Of a stretch of DNA of 14,724 nucleotides, positions 1 to 9,201 are shown piece by piece (positions within the stretch are counted from its first letter, which is position 1; every line of letters starts with the position of its first letter). Source of the DNA: a bacterium (lineage in GTDB: Bacteria; Bacillota_I; Bacilli_A; Mycoplasmatales; Mycoplasmoidaceae); NCBI GenBank assembly GCA_017633835.1, contig JAGBOP010000013.1, positions 1-14,724 of the forward strand, written 5' to 3'. A model generated the notes under the pieces. That model did not search any database, was not told the origin of the DNA, and was given only the letters and a program-made list of their open reading frames with translations. A program made the position numbers and the translations under genes.

Positions 1-1
1 C

Positions 2-403
2 ATTTATATTTCCAATAATAGTGGTAGTTTAGTTACATATCGTCAACTTTATTATGACAATAATAACATCATGTTCATTTTTAGTGGTTTTATGATTATT
101 AACACTTTATGTAGTATGTTATTCTTTGTCATGATTGAAGGTGGAAGCAAATGAACTGCAGCTGGTGACTCATTAATCCAAATCATCTTTACCATCATCA
201 TGGTGATTATGTATGCTGTTCATTATGACAGTATGTACTGATATTATGCTGTTAGTCAAATCATGTTGTTAGCCAAAGTCATTGTGTGTTACATTATTAT
301 TGGTACTAAACAAGCATTGAATAGTATTGAATACCATTCCTTAGATGATATGGCAAGTATGTTTGCAAATAAGCAAACTAAGCAAGTTGCAAATAAAATA
401 TAG
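2..403 (+). CDS. Hypothetical membrane protein, 3' part
   Basis: The reading frame is open from the window edge and ends at TAG 401-403, giving 133 residues of C-terminal part. The start lies outside the window. Two tryptophans are TGA codons, so code 4 is needed. The visible part has three hydrophobic stretches (about residues 24-46, 62-80 and 87-105). They are followed by a short polar, probably cytoplasmic tail rich in Lys, Asn and Gln. I see no catalytic motif and do not recognise the family. The next gene starts about 40 bases downstream on the same strand with a strong ribosome binding site, so the two are probably cotranscribed. The call as a gene is fairly safe; the function is unknown. 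Confidence 0.75.
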
Positions 404-444
404 GTGCTAAATAAAAATAATTAGGAAAGGAGGAAAATGAAAAA

Positions 445-1032
445 GTGACAACTGAAGAAAAAGAAGCTAAGTGAACTGAATACAAAGATCAATTAGATTA
501 CATCTTACAAATTAATGATGAAAAAAAAGATGCTACTTGCAAATTGCTTTATTTCTTATTTAACCAATTAGTTAAACACCAAAAAAGTGCCATCATTCGC
601 AAAGAAATCAAGCAAATCATGACTTGAATTACCACCATCTTCATGATTCCTAACCGTAAAATTGCGATTAATAATTCCTTGCAAGCAAACGTTAATAATG
701 AAAATTTACTAAAAAGTAATTACATTCTTGCTTTTTTGCAAGCAGGTCAAGATAAATACGTGCTTTTTAATTATCAAATTAATAAAGTAACCAGTTTATC
801 ATTATTAAAAGAATCAGTACATGATTTTTACTTTAAATTTAAAAAAATTTTTAATGCTACTAGTTGCTTAAAATCAACATTTTTAAAAGAATATTTAGCA
901 TATATTAAAGCCAATAATTTCCCCGTTGATATGCTTAGTTTAAAGAAATATTTTGAAGAATATATCTATCAACAAGGATTACTTTACTTAAAACATTTAT
1001 TCATTGAAGAATTAGATTTGAGTAATTTATAA
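445..1032 (+). CDS. Hypothetical cytosolic protein, 195 aa
   Basis: The frame is open from GTG 445 to TAA 1030-1032 with two TGA tryptophan codons. I chose GTG 445 because AAAGGAGG (426-433) lies 11 bases upstream and the frame has a stop at 418-420. An ATG at 437 is too close to that site and its frame closes after 20 codons. The protein begins with a charged Glu/Lys segment. It then becomes rich in Phe, Leu, Ile, Tyr and Lys without a clear membrane span or signal peptide. I do not recognise the family and see no catalytic motif. It follows the membrane protein gene at the window edge and is probably its operon partner. The next gene has its own promoter-like sequence. Confidence 0.72.
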
Positions 1033-1060
1033 ATGATTTAATTAAGCATAATCTTATTTA

Positions 1061-1074
1061 TTTTTTGATAAAAT
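1061..1074 (+). promoter_or_regulatory. Promoter-like T-run plus TAAAAT box
   Basis: A T-run followed by GATAAAAT ends about 35 bases before the ATG at 1110. TAAAAT (1069-1074) is a good mollicute -10 box. Similar T-run plus nATAAAAT elements precede several other first-in-unit genes in this window. A start of transcription near 1081 is inferred, leaving a leader of nearly 30 bases. Confidence 0.5.
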
Positions 1075-1109
1075 TAAATAATTAGTATTTATATTAAGGA
1101 GAACCATCT

Positions 1110-2132
1110 ATGGTACAACGAGATGTCAACCATACATTGTGACAATTACAATACGAATCAAACCTTGATAAAGGATTAAAGGATAGTGTAAACTTCCGGG
1201 CTTTACTAACTGCCCAAGTTTTAGTAAAAGCAGGAGTTATTCATGCGGGAATTTTTGCTTATCCAGGTTTTGTTGAAGACGCATTTAAAATTCCATCTGA
1301 ATTTTTAATTTCCCCATATCCTTTAGCAACTAATTCTGATTTAAGTGAAGAACTTCGTCCATGCATTATCAGTGCTCCAATGGATGATCTAAGCATGCAA
1401 AATGCAATTAAGAGTGAATACATTAATTTAATTAAACATCACCACAATAAATTTGCATTTACAATGATTCACTTTGTTCCATTACAATTTCCTAATGATG
1501 ACCGGGGTAATGACTGAATCAAGGAAAATGGTAAGAATGTATCAATTCAAAAGAAATTAGATACTTGAATTAACAATAAGAGTGCTTTATATTTAAATCA
1601 CACTTTAACTTCCTTCTTAGACCAAGAATTTAAAGCCAACAACATTGAAAATAACTTTGATGCCCCAATCTTCTTAATTACCAATGTTGATTTAGAAAAG
1701 AATGATGAAACACATCCAACTGAAAACATCATGGTTTACGTTGGTTTAATTGATAACCAAACCAAGAAGGTTACTTGAGTACGAGCTAACCAAAATTACT
1801 TTGTTAGAAGAGCTCACATGCACTATGAACCAAGTGATGCTGTTAACCCAGATGAACTAAGTGTTTATTCATTAATCAATGGTAAAGATTTAAAGATTGA
1901 AAACGGTTCCTTCATTACTTTCTCAGTAAGTAAAGAAGAAGGTAAAAAGACTTACCACATGCTTCAAATTTTCCACGATTACATTTACCGTGGTAACTTC
2001 ACCACTTTAGTGCTTGACAAGAAAGCACTCCAATTAACTGATAAGGATTTACCACAAACAATTGAAGTGCACCACAAACTACTTTACGATTGAGTAGCCA
2101 AAGTTCATTCATCAAGTTATAAAAATAATTAA
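1110..2132 (+). CDS. Hypothetical soluble protein, 340 aa
   Basis: ATG 1110 has AAGGAG (1097-1102) about 7 bases upstream, and the frame runs to TAA 2130-2132. Tryptophan is encoded by TGA at several places, including one 13 codons from the end. No signal peptide or membrane span is visible, so it is probably cytoplasmic. The first third has a hydrophobic helical stretch (about residues 30-55) and a His-His-His cluster near residue 110. The C-terminal half is rich in Asp, Glu and Lys and looks like alternating strands and loops. I do not recognise the family. It could belong to one of the mycoplasma-only DUF families, but I cannot name one with confidence. It is apparently a single-gene unit, with its own promoter and a clear terminator after it. 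Confidence 0.8.
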
Positions 2133-2150
2133 TCTTTCCAAAGAAAAAAA

Positions 2151-2177
2151 CACTCTTAATAAAGGGTGCTTTTTTTA
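2151..2177 (+). terminator. Intrinsic terminator after the 340-aa gene
   Basis: CACTCTT (2151-2157) pairs with AAGGGTG (2162-2168), including one G-T pair, around a 4-base loop, and a run of T follows (2170-2176). It begins about 19 bases after the stop codon. Confidence 0.8.
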
Positions 2178-2210
2178 TGCCATCAATGGTATTTTTGCTA
2201 GTTTTCATTT

Positions 2211-2235
2211 TTCAATAAAATCTTTAATTTATAAT
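2211..2235 (+). promoter_or_regulatory. Promoter-like boxes for the seven-span membrane protein
   Basis: TAAAAT (2216-2221) follows a T-rich stretch, and a perfect TATAAT lies at 2230-2235. Either could be the -10 box for the gene starting at 2257. They would predict leaders of about 29 or 15 bases. No Shine-Dalgarno is visible before the ATG. Confidence 0.45.
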
Positions 2236-2256
2236 TACAAAGTAATTAACAACAAT

Positions 2257-3171
2257 ATGAGTCCAAGTGGAATCTTTACAGTTTGTATAACAACCATTAC
2301 GTTAGTTTTGATTTTAATAATTGCTTATGTATTTCATAAGAAAAAATGAAAATGACGGTGGTGATATAGTGCAATTTTGGCAATTGGGTGCTTAATTTAT
2401 TTTATTGTGGGACGGTGAATAAGTGATTTTCGTGAACTTCAAAGTATTGCTCATTTAACTCCCAAAGAAGTAAGTGAGCAATTTAAGCCGTCTTATTTAA
2501 TCAGTAAAGTATTTCTGTTGGACATGTGTCCATGCTTACTAGTTGTTATTAGTGCGTTTGCGATTGTTCCATTTTTCAACCGCGTTGCTTACATCCTAGC
2601 ACCCGTAGGGTTGTGAACAAGCTGTGCTACCTTATATTTAGCAGTAAGTACTTATAATTCCCCCTTAACTTGACAATTTGTTTTTCTTGGTTATAATCCG
2701 AACTTATTGTTCTTCATGATGCACTACTTGTTAATGTGCTTATCATTAATCTTGTTGTTATCAGTTCCACGCTATAAATGACATTGAATGATATTAGCTG
2801 TTTTATTTATCTTGTTATATATTGCGTATGTTTATATTGTGAAATTCATTACGGGAGCAAACTGAAATTTAACTGGTTTAACTAAGAATGACTGAATTAT
2901 TACTTACCAAAACGTGGTTACTCCAACTGAAATCATTCACCATGTTGATACTGGTGAATATTATGCATTAGGTCATGCCCTTGGCATTAGCTGACCAGGA
3001 GCACCAATCTTTCTTTTTGTGGGATCTGCCATCATGGTAGTAATTATTATCTTGCTTGCAAAATTAACCAGGTACATTTTCTTAGTTGGCAAGATTACTA
3101 CGGTATTTACTAACATGATCTTCTTCTTTCGTCATAAAAATAAAAAAGATGCCAAAAAAGAAAAAGATTAA
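2257..3171 (+). CDS. YwaF/TIGR02206-like integral membrane protein, 304 aa
   Basis: The frame runs from ATG 2257 to TAA 3169-3171 with about a dozen TGA tryptophan codons, so it is invisible under the standard code. Seven hydrophobic spans can be seen. A Trp/Lys/Arg-rich segment (about residues 29-37) lies between the first two, and a Lys-rich cytoplasmic tail closes the protein. The last third has an Asn-Trp-Asn-Leu-Thr-Gly stretch, then a long loop, then an LGHALGISWPG segment before the final span. This resembles the layout of the YwaF/TIGR02206 membrane proteins of Firmicutes and mollicutes, whose function is not established. The match is from memory of the pattern and is moderate. The start has no Shine-Dalgarno, which is odd but shared with other first genes here. 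A strong terminator separates it from convergent valS. Confidence 0.75.
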
Positions 3172-3188
3172 TTAGCAAAAACAATAAT

Positions 3189-3229
3189 AAAAAAAGAAGG
3201 AAGGAATTTTGAATCCTTGCTTCTTTTTT
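3189..3229. terminator. Bidirectional terminator between converging genes
   Basis: An A-run plus GAAG (3190-3199) pairs with CTTC plus a T-run (3220-3229). The stem continues inward with AAGGA (3201-3205) against TCCTT (3214-3218) after one mismatch. Because one flank is A-rich and the other T-rich, it can stop transcripts of the 304-aa membrane protein and of valS. Confidence 0.85.
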
Positions 3230-3248
3230 GTATATTGATGATGATTAA

Positions 3249-5861
3249 TTACTTAATTTCTAGTTTATTTAGTTCTTCTTGTAAGTGAAGTAATTCTTGC
3301 TTGTAGTTTTCGTATTTTTCTTTTTCATCATTAATCTTATCTTCACTTGCTTTTTTAATGAAATCTTCGTTACCTAAAATACCTTCTGACCGACTGATTT
3401 CACCCCGAAGACGGTTAATTTCATCACATAGTTTGGTCTTATATTGATTCATTAATAAGTTCGAAATATGTAAGTTGAAGGTATGGTTTTGGACGGCTAT
3501 TACGTAATTAGTTTGTTCTTTATCTAAACCAACCTTGTTGTCAATGCTGGCATTGGTTAAGGAAAGAATACTATTAATGCTTGCTAATTCGTTACCAGTA
3601 ACACTAGTGCAGTTTAATACTAAGACTGTGGAGTGAGCAATGCCAAGGTTATTGCGAATTTGTCTTACTTTATTTAGGATGGCAAGACCAATTTCAACAT
3701 CTTTTAAGCTAGCTTCATTGAAAGTGTAATCAGCTGGTTTTAATCAGTCTTGTTTTAGGATGGAAGAACTGCTATCAATTTGGGTTTGATATAAATATTC
3801 ACTTAAGAATGGAGCATATGGTTGTAACATGATTAAAACATACTTTCAAATGTACATGTATAAATGAATGCTGTATTCGTTTTGGAATTGTGGTCTTTTC
3901 ATGCATTCTAGATAGAAGTTACAGAAAGTATTTCAAACAAAATCACTTAATTCCTTGTAAGCAACATTAAAACTATATTTATCTAAGTTTGTTTTTACAA
4001 CTTTAGCAGTTTGTTGTAAAGCATATAGCATATAGTTTTCAATCGCGTTGTTCTTAGTTGGATCAACACTAAAGTTTGGATCATAACTAAACTTATTTAG
4101 TTGGTTGAAGTTAGCCGCACTTCAAAGTTTGATTAAGAAGTTAAAAGCTTGTTTTAGTTTAGTTGGTTTAAAGGAAATATCTTCCCCACTGGCACTATCA
4201 GACAAAAAGAAGATCCGCATTGCGTCATTACCATATTCATCAATAACAGTTTGTGGTTCAATTCCATTACCTAATGATTTAGACATCTTGCGGTGGTGTT
4301 CATCTAGTACTAAGCCGTGAATGTAAACATAATCAAATGGAGATTCATGAACAAAGTAAGAGCTAAACATCATCATTCTAGCAATTCAGAAGAAGATGAT
4401 ATCATAACCAGTTACTAATACGGACGTTGGATATCTTGGACTTGGAACATGGTCTTCTTTACCATTTCAACCTAACATTTCCATTGGTCATAGACCACTG
4501 GAATATCAGGTGTCTAATACATCGGTGCTTTGGTGTCAATTTTCAGGATCTTTTGGTGCTTCAAGACCACAATAAACTTCGTTTGTTTTATTGTTGTATC
4601 AGATTGGTAATCTGTGACCTCATCATAGTTGTCTACTAATACATCAGTCTTCCATGTTGTTTAGTCAGTGCATTAAGGTTGCTTCAAACCGTGGAGGTAA
4701 GAAGTTTACCTTGCGGTCACTTTCTTGCGTCTTAATAACGTCTTTAGCTAAAACACTGGTTTTTAAGAATCATTGTTTAGTGATGTATGGTTGAATTACA
4801 ACTCCGGTTCGTTCACTATATCCAACGTGGTTAACAATGTTTTCAACGTGGTCAATCCGGCCTTCTTTTGCTAAATTTTCAACTACTTTTTTAGCCGCAT
4901 CTTCACAAGTTAAGCCTACGTATTCTTTTGGACAGTTATCATTTAAGGTTGCGTCATCATTTAAGATGTTAATTAATGGGAAATCATATTTCTTGGCAAT
5001 TACGTAGTCGTTTGGAGCATGAGCAGGAGTACATTTCATGATACCAGTACCAAAATCTTTATCGATGTATTCATCAGTAACGATTGGCATCTTTACCCCA
5101 TTAACTGGGTTAATTACTTCAAAACCAACGTATTTTTTAAACCGTTCATCACTTGGGTTAACAACTAATGCAGTATCACCAAACATGGTTTCTGGTCTTG
5201 TAGTTGCTACAAGTAGGTGGTCAATTACCTTACCATCTTTGCCAAGTAAATCATATTTAATGTAATATAGTTTACTGTTGGTATCTTTGTGAATTACTTC
5301 AATATCACTAATGGCAGTTTTTAAAATACTATCTCAGTTAACAATTTTGTATCCTTCATAAATTAAACCTGCTTTGTATAAAGCAACAAAGCTGTTTAAT
5401 ACTGCTTCACTGCAATCTTTATCTAAGGTAAATTTTTCCTTCGTGTAATCTAGTAAAAAGCCCATGGCATTTCATTGACTGCGAATGAAATTAGCTTGTT
5501 GGTCTTTTCACTTGATAATTTCTTCCATGAATTTTTCTTTACCTAGTGCATTCTTATCAATGTTTTGGGATTTTAGATATTTTTCAAATTTAACTTGAGT
5601 AGCAATACCAGCGTGGTCTGTACCTGGTAATCATAAAGCGTTAAAGTGTTGTAATCGTTTATAACGAATAATTGCATCTTGAATAATTCCATCTCAAGCA
5701 TGGCCAAGGTGTAAGTGACCAGTTACATTTGGGGGTGGGATGACAATGGTAAAGTCTTTGCCATCTTTAAAATCGGGTTGAGCAAGATTGTTTTTGTGTC
5801 AAAAATCAATCATGTCTTTTTCTATTTGCTTAAAGTCATAATTGGTATATAACTTATTCAT
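3249..5861 (-). CDS. valS: Valyl-tRNA synthetase
   Basis: This class I synthetase charges tRNA-Val in the cytoplasm. At 870 aa it has the usual family length. The catalytic start motif [13 protein letters not shown] lies at residues 42-54, with the HIGH variant His-Leu-Gly-His at 51-54. KMSKS is at 525-529. The CP1 editing domain is present, shown by [10 protein letters not shown] at 220-229 and the following segments up to a conserved SRQLWWG. The last 67 residues form the charged coiled coil (tRNA-binding arm) typical of ValRS. Many Trp residues are TGA. The start is ATG 5861-5859, with a weak GGAAG about 11 bases upstream. It diverges from leuS across 193 bp and ends at a bidirectional terminator. 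No T-box is visible in the leader. Confidence 0.97.
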
Positions 5862-5887
5862 ATTTACTTTACTTCCATTCTTTTTTT

Positions 5888-5929
5888 ATTAGTAAGGTTT
5901 ATAGTTTACTATATCCTTATTTTACTAAT
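5888..5929 (-). promoter_or_regulatory. Stem-loop/dyad in the valS leader
   Basis: ATTAGTAAGG (5888-5897) is complementary to CCTT (5915-5918) plus ACTAAT (5924-5929), with a 5-base bulge. Inside it, TATAG (5900-5904) pairs with CTATA (5909-5913) around TTTA. In valS mRNA this would be a stem-loop shortly before the start codon. As DNA it could be an operator. TAAAAT boxes on the minus strand lie at 5940-5935 and 5924-5919. A role in regulation is inferred only. Confidence 0.4.
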
Positions 5930-5944
5930 AATCTATTTTATATA

Positions 5945-6020
5945 ATTTTTGGTTTTTGATAAAATCCAAAATTATGTAGTACTTTTTAATTATTTTTAGA
6001 TATTAAATTTATATTAAAAT
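5945..6020 (+). promoter_or_regulatory. leuS promoter region
   Basis: Two candidate -10 boxes precede leuS. The distal one is TAAAAT at 5960-5965 in the T-run plus GATAAAAT context shared with other genes. The proximal one is TAAAAT at 6015-6020. The distal box is flanked by an imperfect dyad, AATTTTTGG (near 5944-5952) and CCAAAATT (5966-5973), which could be a protein-binding site or chance in AT-rich DNA. The ribosome binding site AAGGAAG (6039-6045) lies 9 bases before the ATG. Confidence 0.45.
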
Positions 6021-6054
6021 ATAAGTTAATAACTTTATAAGGAAGAAGATAAAA

Positions 6055-7956
6055 ATGGGATACGATTTTAAAGCAATCGAAAACAAGTGAAGAACTGATT
6101 TTTATTCAAAAAACGTTTTTAAGTTTAAAGATGATATAAATAAACAAAAATATTACATCTTGGATATGTTCCCTTATCCAAGCGGAGCTGGTTTACATGT
6201 TGGCCACCCAAAAGGATACACCTTTACTGACGTTATTAGTCGGTACATGAAATTAAAAGGTTATAGTGTATTACACCCAATGGGTTTTGATGCATTTGGT
6301 TTACCTGCTGAACAATACGCATTACAAAACAACAAACACCCAAAGGAATTTACCGAAGAAAATATTAAGAAATTCCGTCACCAACTTCAAGTGCTTGGTT
6401 TTGACTACGATTATGATCTTGAAGTAAATACTACTGATCCTAACTACTTTAAATGAACGCAATGAACGTTCATTCAAATGTATAAACGGGGTTTAGCGGA
6501 ACTTGAAGAAATTGAAGTTAACTGATGTGAAGGTTTAGGTACCGTATTAAGTAACGAAGAAGTACTTACTGATGATAAAGGAAACCCAGTTAGTGAACGG
6601 GGAAGTTTTCCAGTTACCAAACGGAAAATGTGACAATGAGTACTTAAGATTACGAAGTATGCTGACCGTTTAATTGACCAACTAGATCAACTTGATTGAC
6701 CAGAATCACTAAAACAAATTCAACGCAAGTGAATTGGTCGGGAAGTTGATGCAGAAGGCCACAAGACTTATCACTTACATGACTGAATTTTCTCCCGGCA
6801 ACGTTATTGAGGAGAACCATTCCCAGTTTATTATGATGAAAATGGTAAGCAATATCTTGATGAAAATTTACCATTAATGTTACCAGAACTAAATGAATTT
6901 AAACCTAATAAGGAATATGGTTCCCCATTAGGTAATGCCAAGGAATGAATTACGTTTAGTAAAGATGGTAAGACATACCACCGCGATGTTAACACGATGC
7001 CACAATGAGCTGGTAGTTGTTGATATTACCTTGGTTACATCATGAAATATTTAAATCCTAATTATGCTCCCCTAGATGCTCCTGAAACCAAGAAAGAATT
7101 TGACCGATTAATGAATGTTGACTTATATGTTGGTGGTCAAGAACACGCAACCTTACACTTAATTTATGCTCGGTTCTGATTCATGTTCTTACATGATATT
7201 GGAATTGTTAGTCAAGATGAACCATTTCAAAAATTAATTAACCAAGGCATGATTTTAGCTAAAGATGGTCGCAAGATGTCTAAATCGTGAGGTAACACAA
7301 TTGACCCAATGAAGATTGTTGAAGACTACGGAGCAGACTCCTTACGGTTATATGAATGCTTCATGGGTCCAATTACTGCTACTTTACCATGAAATGATAA
7401 TGATTTAATTGGGGTTCATAAGTGATTAAACCGGGTTTATGGTATTTTTACTGACAATGTTGATTTAACAAGAACCATTGATGACATTGAAGTAATTATT
7501 GCTTTAAACAAAACCATTATGAACGTGGAAGAATGCATTAAGGAATACAAGCACAATGTTGCTATTTCTCACTTAATGACCTTAAGCAACGTTTTCCAAA
7601 AGCACCAAATTACTGCCAAAACCTTTAGTGAATTCTTAATCATGCTATCATGTTTTGCTCCATTCTTATCCCAAGAACTATGATCAAGAATTCATGGTAA
7701 TGGTACATACGTTCACCAACAAACTTGACCAACCTTTGACCCAGCATTAGTGCAAGAAACAACTAAGAATTATCCTGTGCAAATTGATAAGAAAGTACGG
7801 GCAGTTATTAGTGTGCCAGTTGATGCTGATGATAGTCAAATTAAAAAGATTGCTCTTGACAATAAAGATGTTAAACGCTTTATTGGTGACCGCAAGGTAG
7901 CATCCATTCAAATCATGAAAGGTCAAATGGTGCTAATTCAATTAGCAAATGATTAA
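6055..7956 (+). CDS. leuS: Leucyl-tRNA synthetase lacking the CP1 editing domain
   Basis: This enzyme charges tRNA-Leu. Clear LeuRS motifs are [12 protein letters not shown] at residues 40-51 (HIGH = His48-Val-Gly-His51), [20 protein letters not shown]...[18 protein letters not shown] near 246-254, and GRKMSKSWGN with KMSKS at 407-411. The C-terminal domain (from about [14 protein letters not shown]) is kept. The length is 633 aa, against roughly 800-870 in typical bacteria. The loss is internal. Trp226-Ile-Gly-Arg229, which normally leads into CP1, is followed by only EVDAEGHK before the T238-W244 segment that normally follows CP1. So the post-transfer editing domain is missing, as known for Mycoplasma mobile LeuRS. 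The start is ATG 6055 with AAGGAAG 9 bases upstream. Trp is mostly TGA, and 10 of 22 Arg codons are CGG by my count. It probably heads an operon with tpx and a membrane protein. Confidence 0.97.
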
Positions 7957-7979
7957 GCAAAATTGCATAAACTTTGCTT
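7955..7979 (+). other. Short hairpin in the leuS-tpx gap
   Basis: AAGCAAA (7955-7961, starting inside the leuS stop codon) pairs with TTTGCTT (7973-7979) around an 11-base loop. Only three or so T residues overlap its 3' side, so it is at best a weak terminator or a processing or stability element between leuS and tpx. Confidence 0.35.
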
Positions 7980-8010
7980 TAACAATAAAAAAAATAAAGG
8001 AGAAATTCAA

Positions 8011-8514
8011 ATGGATATTACATTAGATGGTACTCCGTTCAAATTATTGGGTGATAAACCATTAATCAAGGTTGGTGATGCAGCTCGTGATGCTTGATTA
8101 ATGAATGATAAGTTGGAAGAAGTACATTTAGATAAATTCTTTGATCGCCTATGTGTAATTAGTACTTTTCCATCATTAGACACCCCAACATGTGATACAC
8201 AATGTCGGACACTAATGTCTACGTATGCTGGTCGCAAAGATTTATATTTGGTAAGTATCAGTGAAGATTTACCATTTGCCCAACAACGGTGGTGCTTAAA
8301 CTTACACTTTGACAACACAATTGTTTTAAGTGACTACGTTGATCATAACTTTGGTTATACTTATGGATTATTCATTGATAAATTACACTTACTTGCTCGA
8401 TCAGTAATTGTTATTAAGAATAAAAAAGTGGTTTACTTTGAACTTGTGAAAGAACAAGATGACCAAGTAAACTTTGATGCTTTGGAAAAAGCAATTGATG
8501 AATATTTGAAATAA
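8011..8514 (+). CDS. tpx: Thiol peroxidase (Tpx family, atypical 2-Cys peroxiredoxin)
   Basis: The protein reduces hydrogen peroxide and organic peroxides using thioredoxin in the cytoplasm. It is 167 aa, the normal Tpx length. The peroxidatic site is FPSLDTPTC (53-61), with Thr58 and Cys61. The resolving Cys95 is in PFAQQRWC (88-95). The conserved Arg of the LARSVIVI stretch follows near residue 130. Two further cysteines, Cys48 and Cys65, are present, the latter in a C-x-x-x-C arrangement with Cys61. ATG 8011 has AAAGGAG (7996-8002) 8 bases upstream. It lies 54 bases after leuS and 31 bases before the next gene with no strong terminator between them, so it probably forms one operon with both. 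Trp29 is TGA and Trp94 is TGG. Confidence 0.94.
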
Positions 8515-8545
8515 TTTAAATTCGTTTTAAATTGGAGAAATTTTT

Positions 8546-9196
8546 ATGATGTTTGATTATGGCAATTCAAATTTAAATAACCGCGAGGTACCTCTGTTCA
8601 GTTTGGATGACCAAGACCGTAAAATCATTAAACACATGAAATTATGAGCGGGTGCTAGCTTTTTTATGCGCATCATGCTAATCTGTTCATATTTTATCGG
8701 AATTATTCTTACTTGCACGGGTGCCTTATATTTAGAAAGCATTCAATACGCTCCGGTTTCAGTAGCAAGTGCAAAATGTCAATTAGCGTTTGGAATAATT
8801 TTTATTATTTTCTTTTTTATTGCACTGATTCATTTAATTGCGTTTGATTTTAAACTTGCTAAGTACGTAAAAGTATTGCAAAAATATGATGCCAACACTA
8901 AAGCAAGTTTAATTACTAGATATTATTGAGCAGTAGCACAACACAAATGATTATTCTTTTTCTTCATGATGCGCGTTGGCTTCTTCTTAGATTGTGCAAT
9001 TATTTCCCAATGCCGGAAGGCACTAAAATTAAAACAATTAACGCCACAAGAAGAACAAGCCAAAGAAGAAGAATGATTAAATAATTTCACGAATGCTCAA
9101 ACTAATGAACGGTCAATTGCTTATCGGTTAAGTTTACGTCATAAAAAAGATGACACTGCTAATTTAACAAATTCCCCTGATCCAACCAAGAATTAG
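8546..9196 (+). CDS. Small membrane protein, paralogue group 1 (216 aa)
   Basis: The frame runs from ATG 8546 to TAG 9194-9196, with GGAG (8534-8537) 8 bases upstream; an adjacent ATG at 8549 is an alternative start. A polar N-terminus with an RxVPxxxxDxxDRK motif (residues 13-26) is followed by hydrophobic spans at about 41-62, 80-100 and 135-154, then a charged Glu/Lys-rich C-terminus. Four Trp codons are TGA. The protein is clearly related to the one at 10142-10756. They share the DRK motif before span 1, KYD-N after span 2, and a third span with a Gly...Asp pattern followed by LTPQEEQA/LSDEQAHQ. I cannot name a function. Some mollicute small membrane proteins are filed as the MSC_0882 family, and whether this belongs there is untested. 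It ends its operon at a strong terminator. Confidence 0.82.
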
Positions 9197-9201
9197 ATAA
9201 G

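Noticed and set aside
437..496. ATG 437 as start of the second gene
   Set aside because: It lies only 3 bases from the AAAGGAGG site and its frame stops after about 20 codons; GTG 445 is in the long frame.
1999..2208. Minus-strand open frame across the end of the 340-aa gene
   Set aside because: It overlaps a real gene and its terminator and shows no start signal or protein features.
4105..5265. Plus-strand open frames opposite valS
   Set aside because: They are mirror frames of a conserved synthetase, with sequence fully explained by the minus strand.
5862..6054. T-box leader for valS or leuS
   Set aside because: The gap is too short for two T-boxes, and no AGGGTGGnACCGCG-like core is visible on either strand.
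6055..7956. leuS appearing as several broken pieces
   Set aside because: The breaks are all TGA codons at conserved Trp positions. Under code 4 the gene is one intact frame, so it is not a pseudogene.
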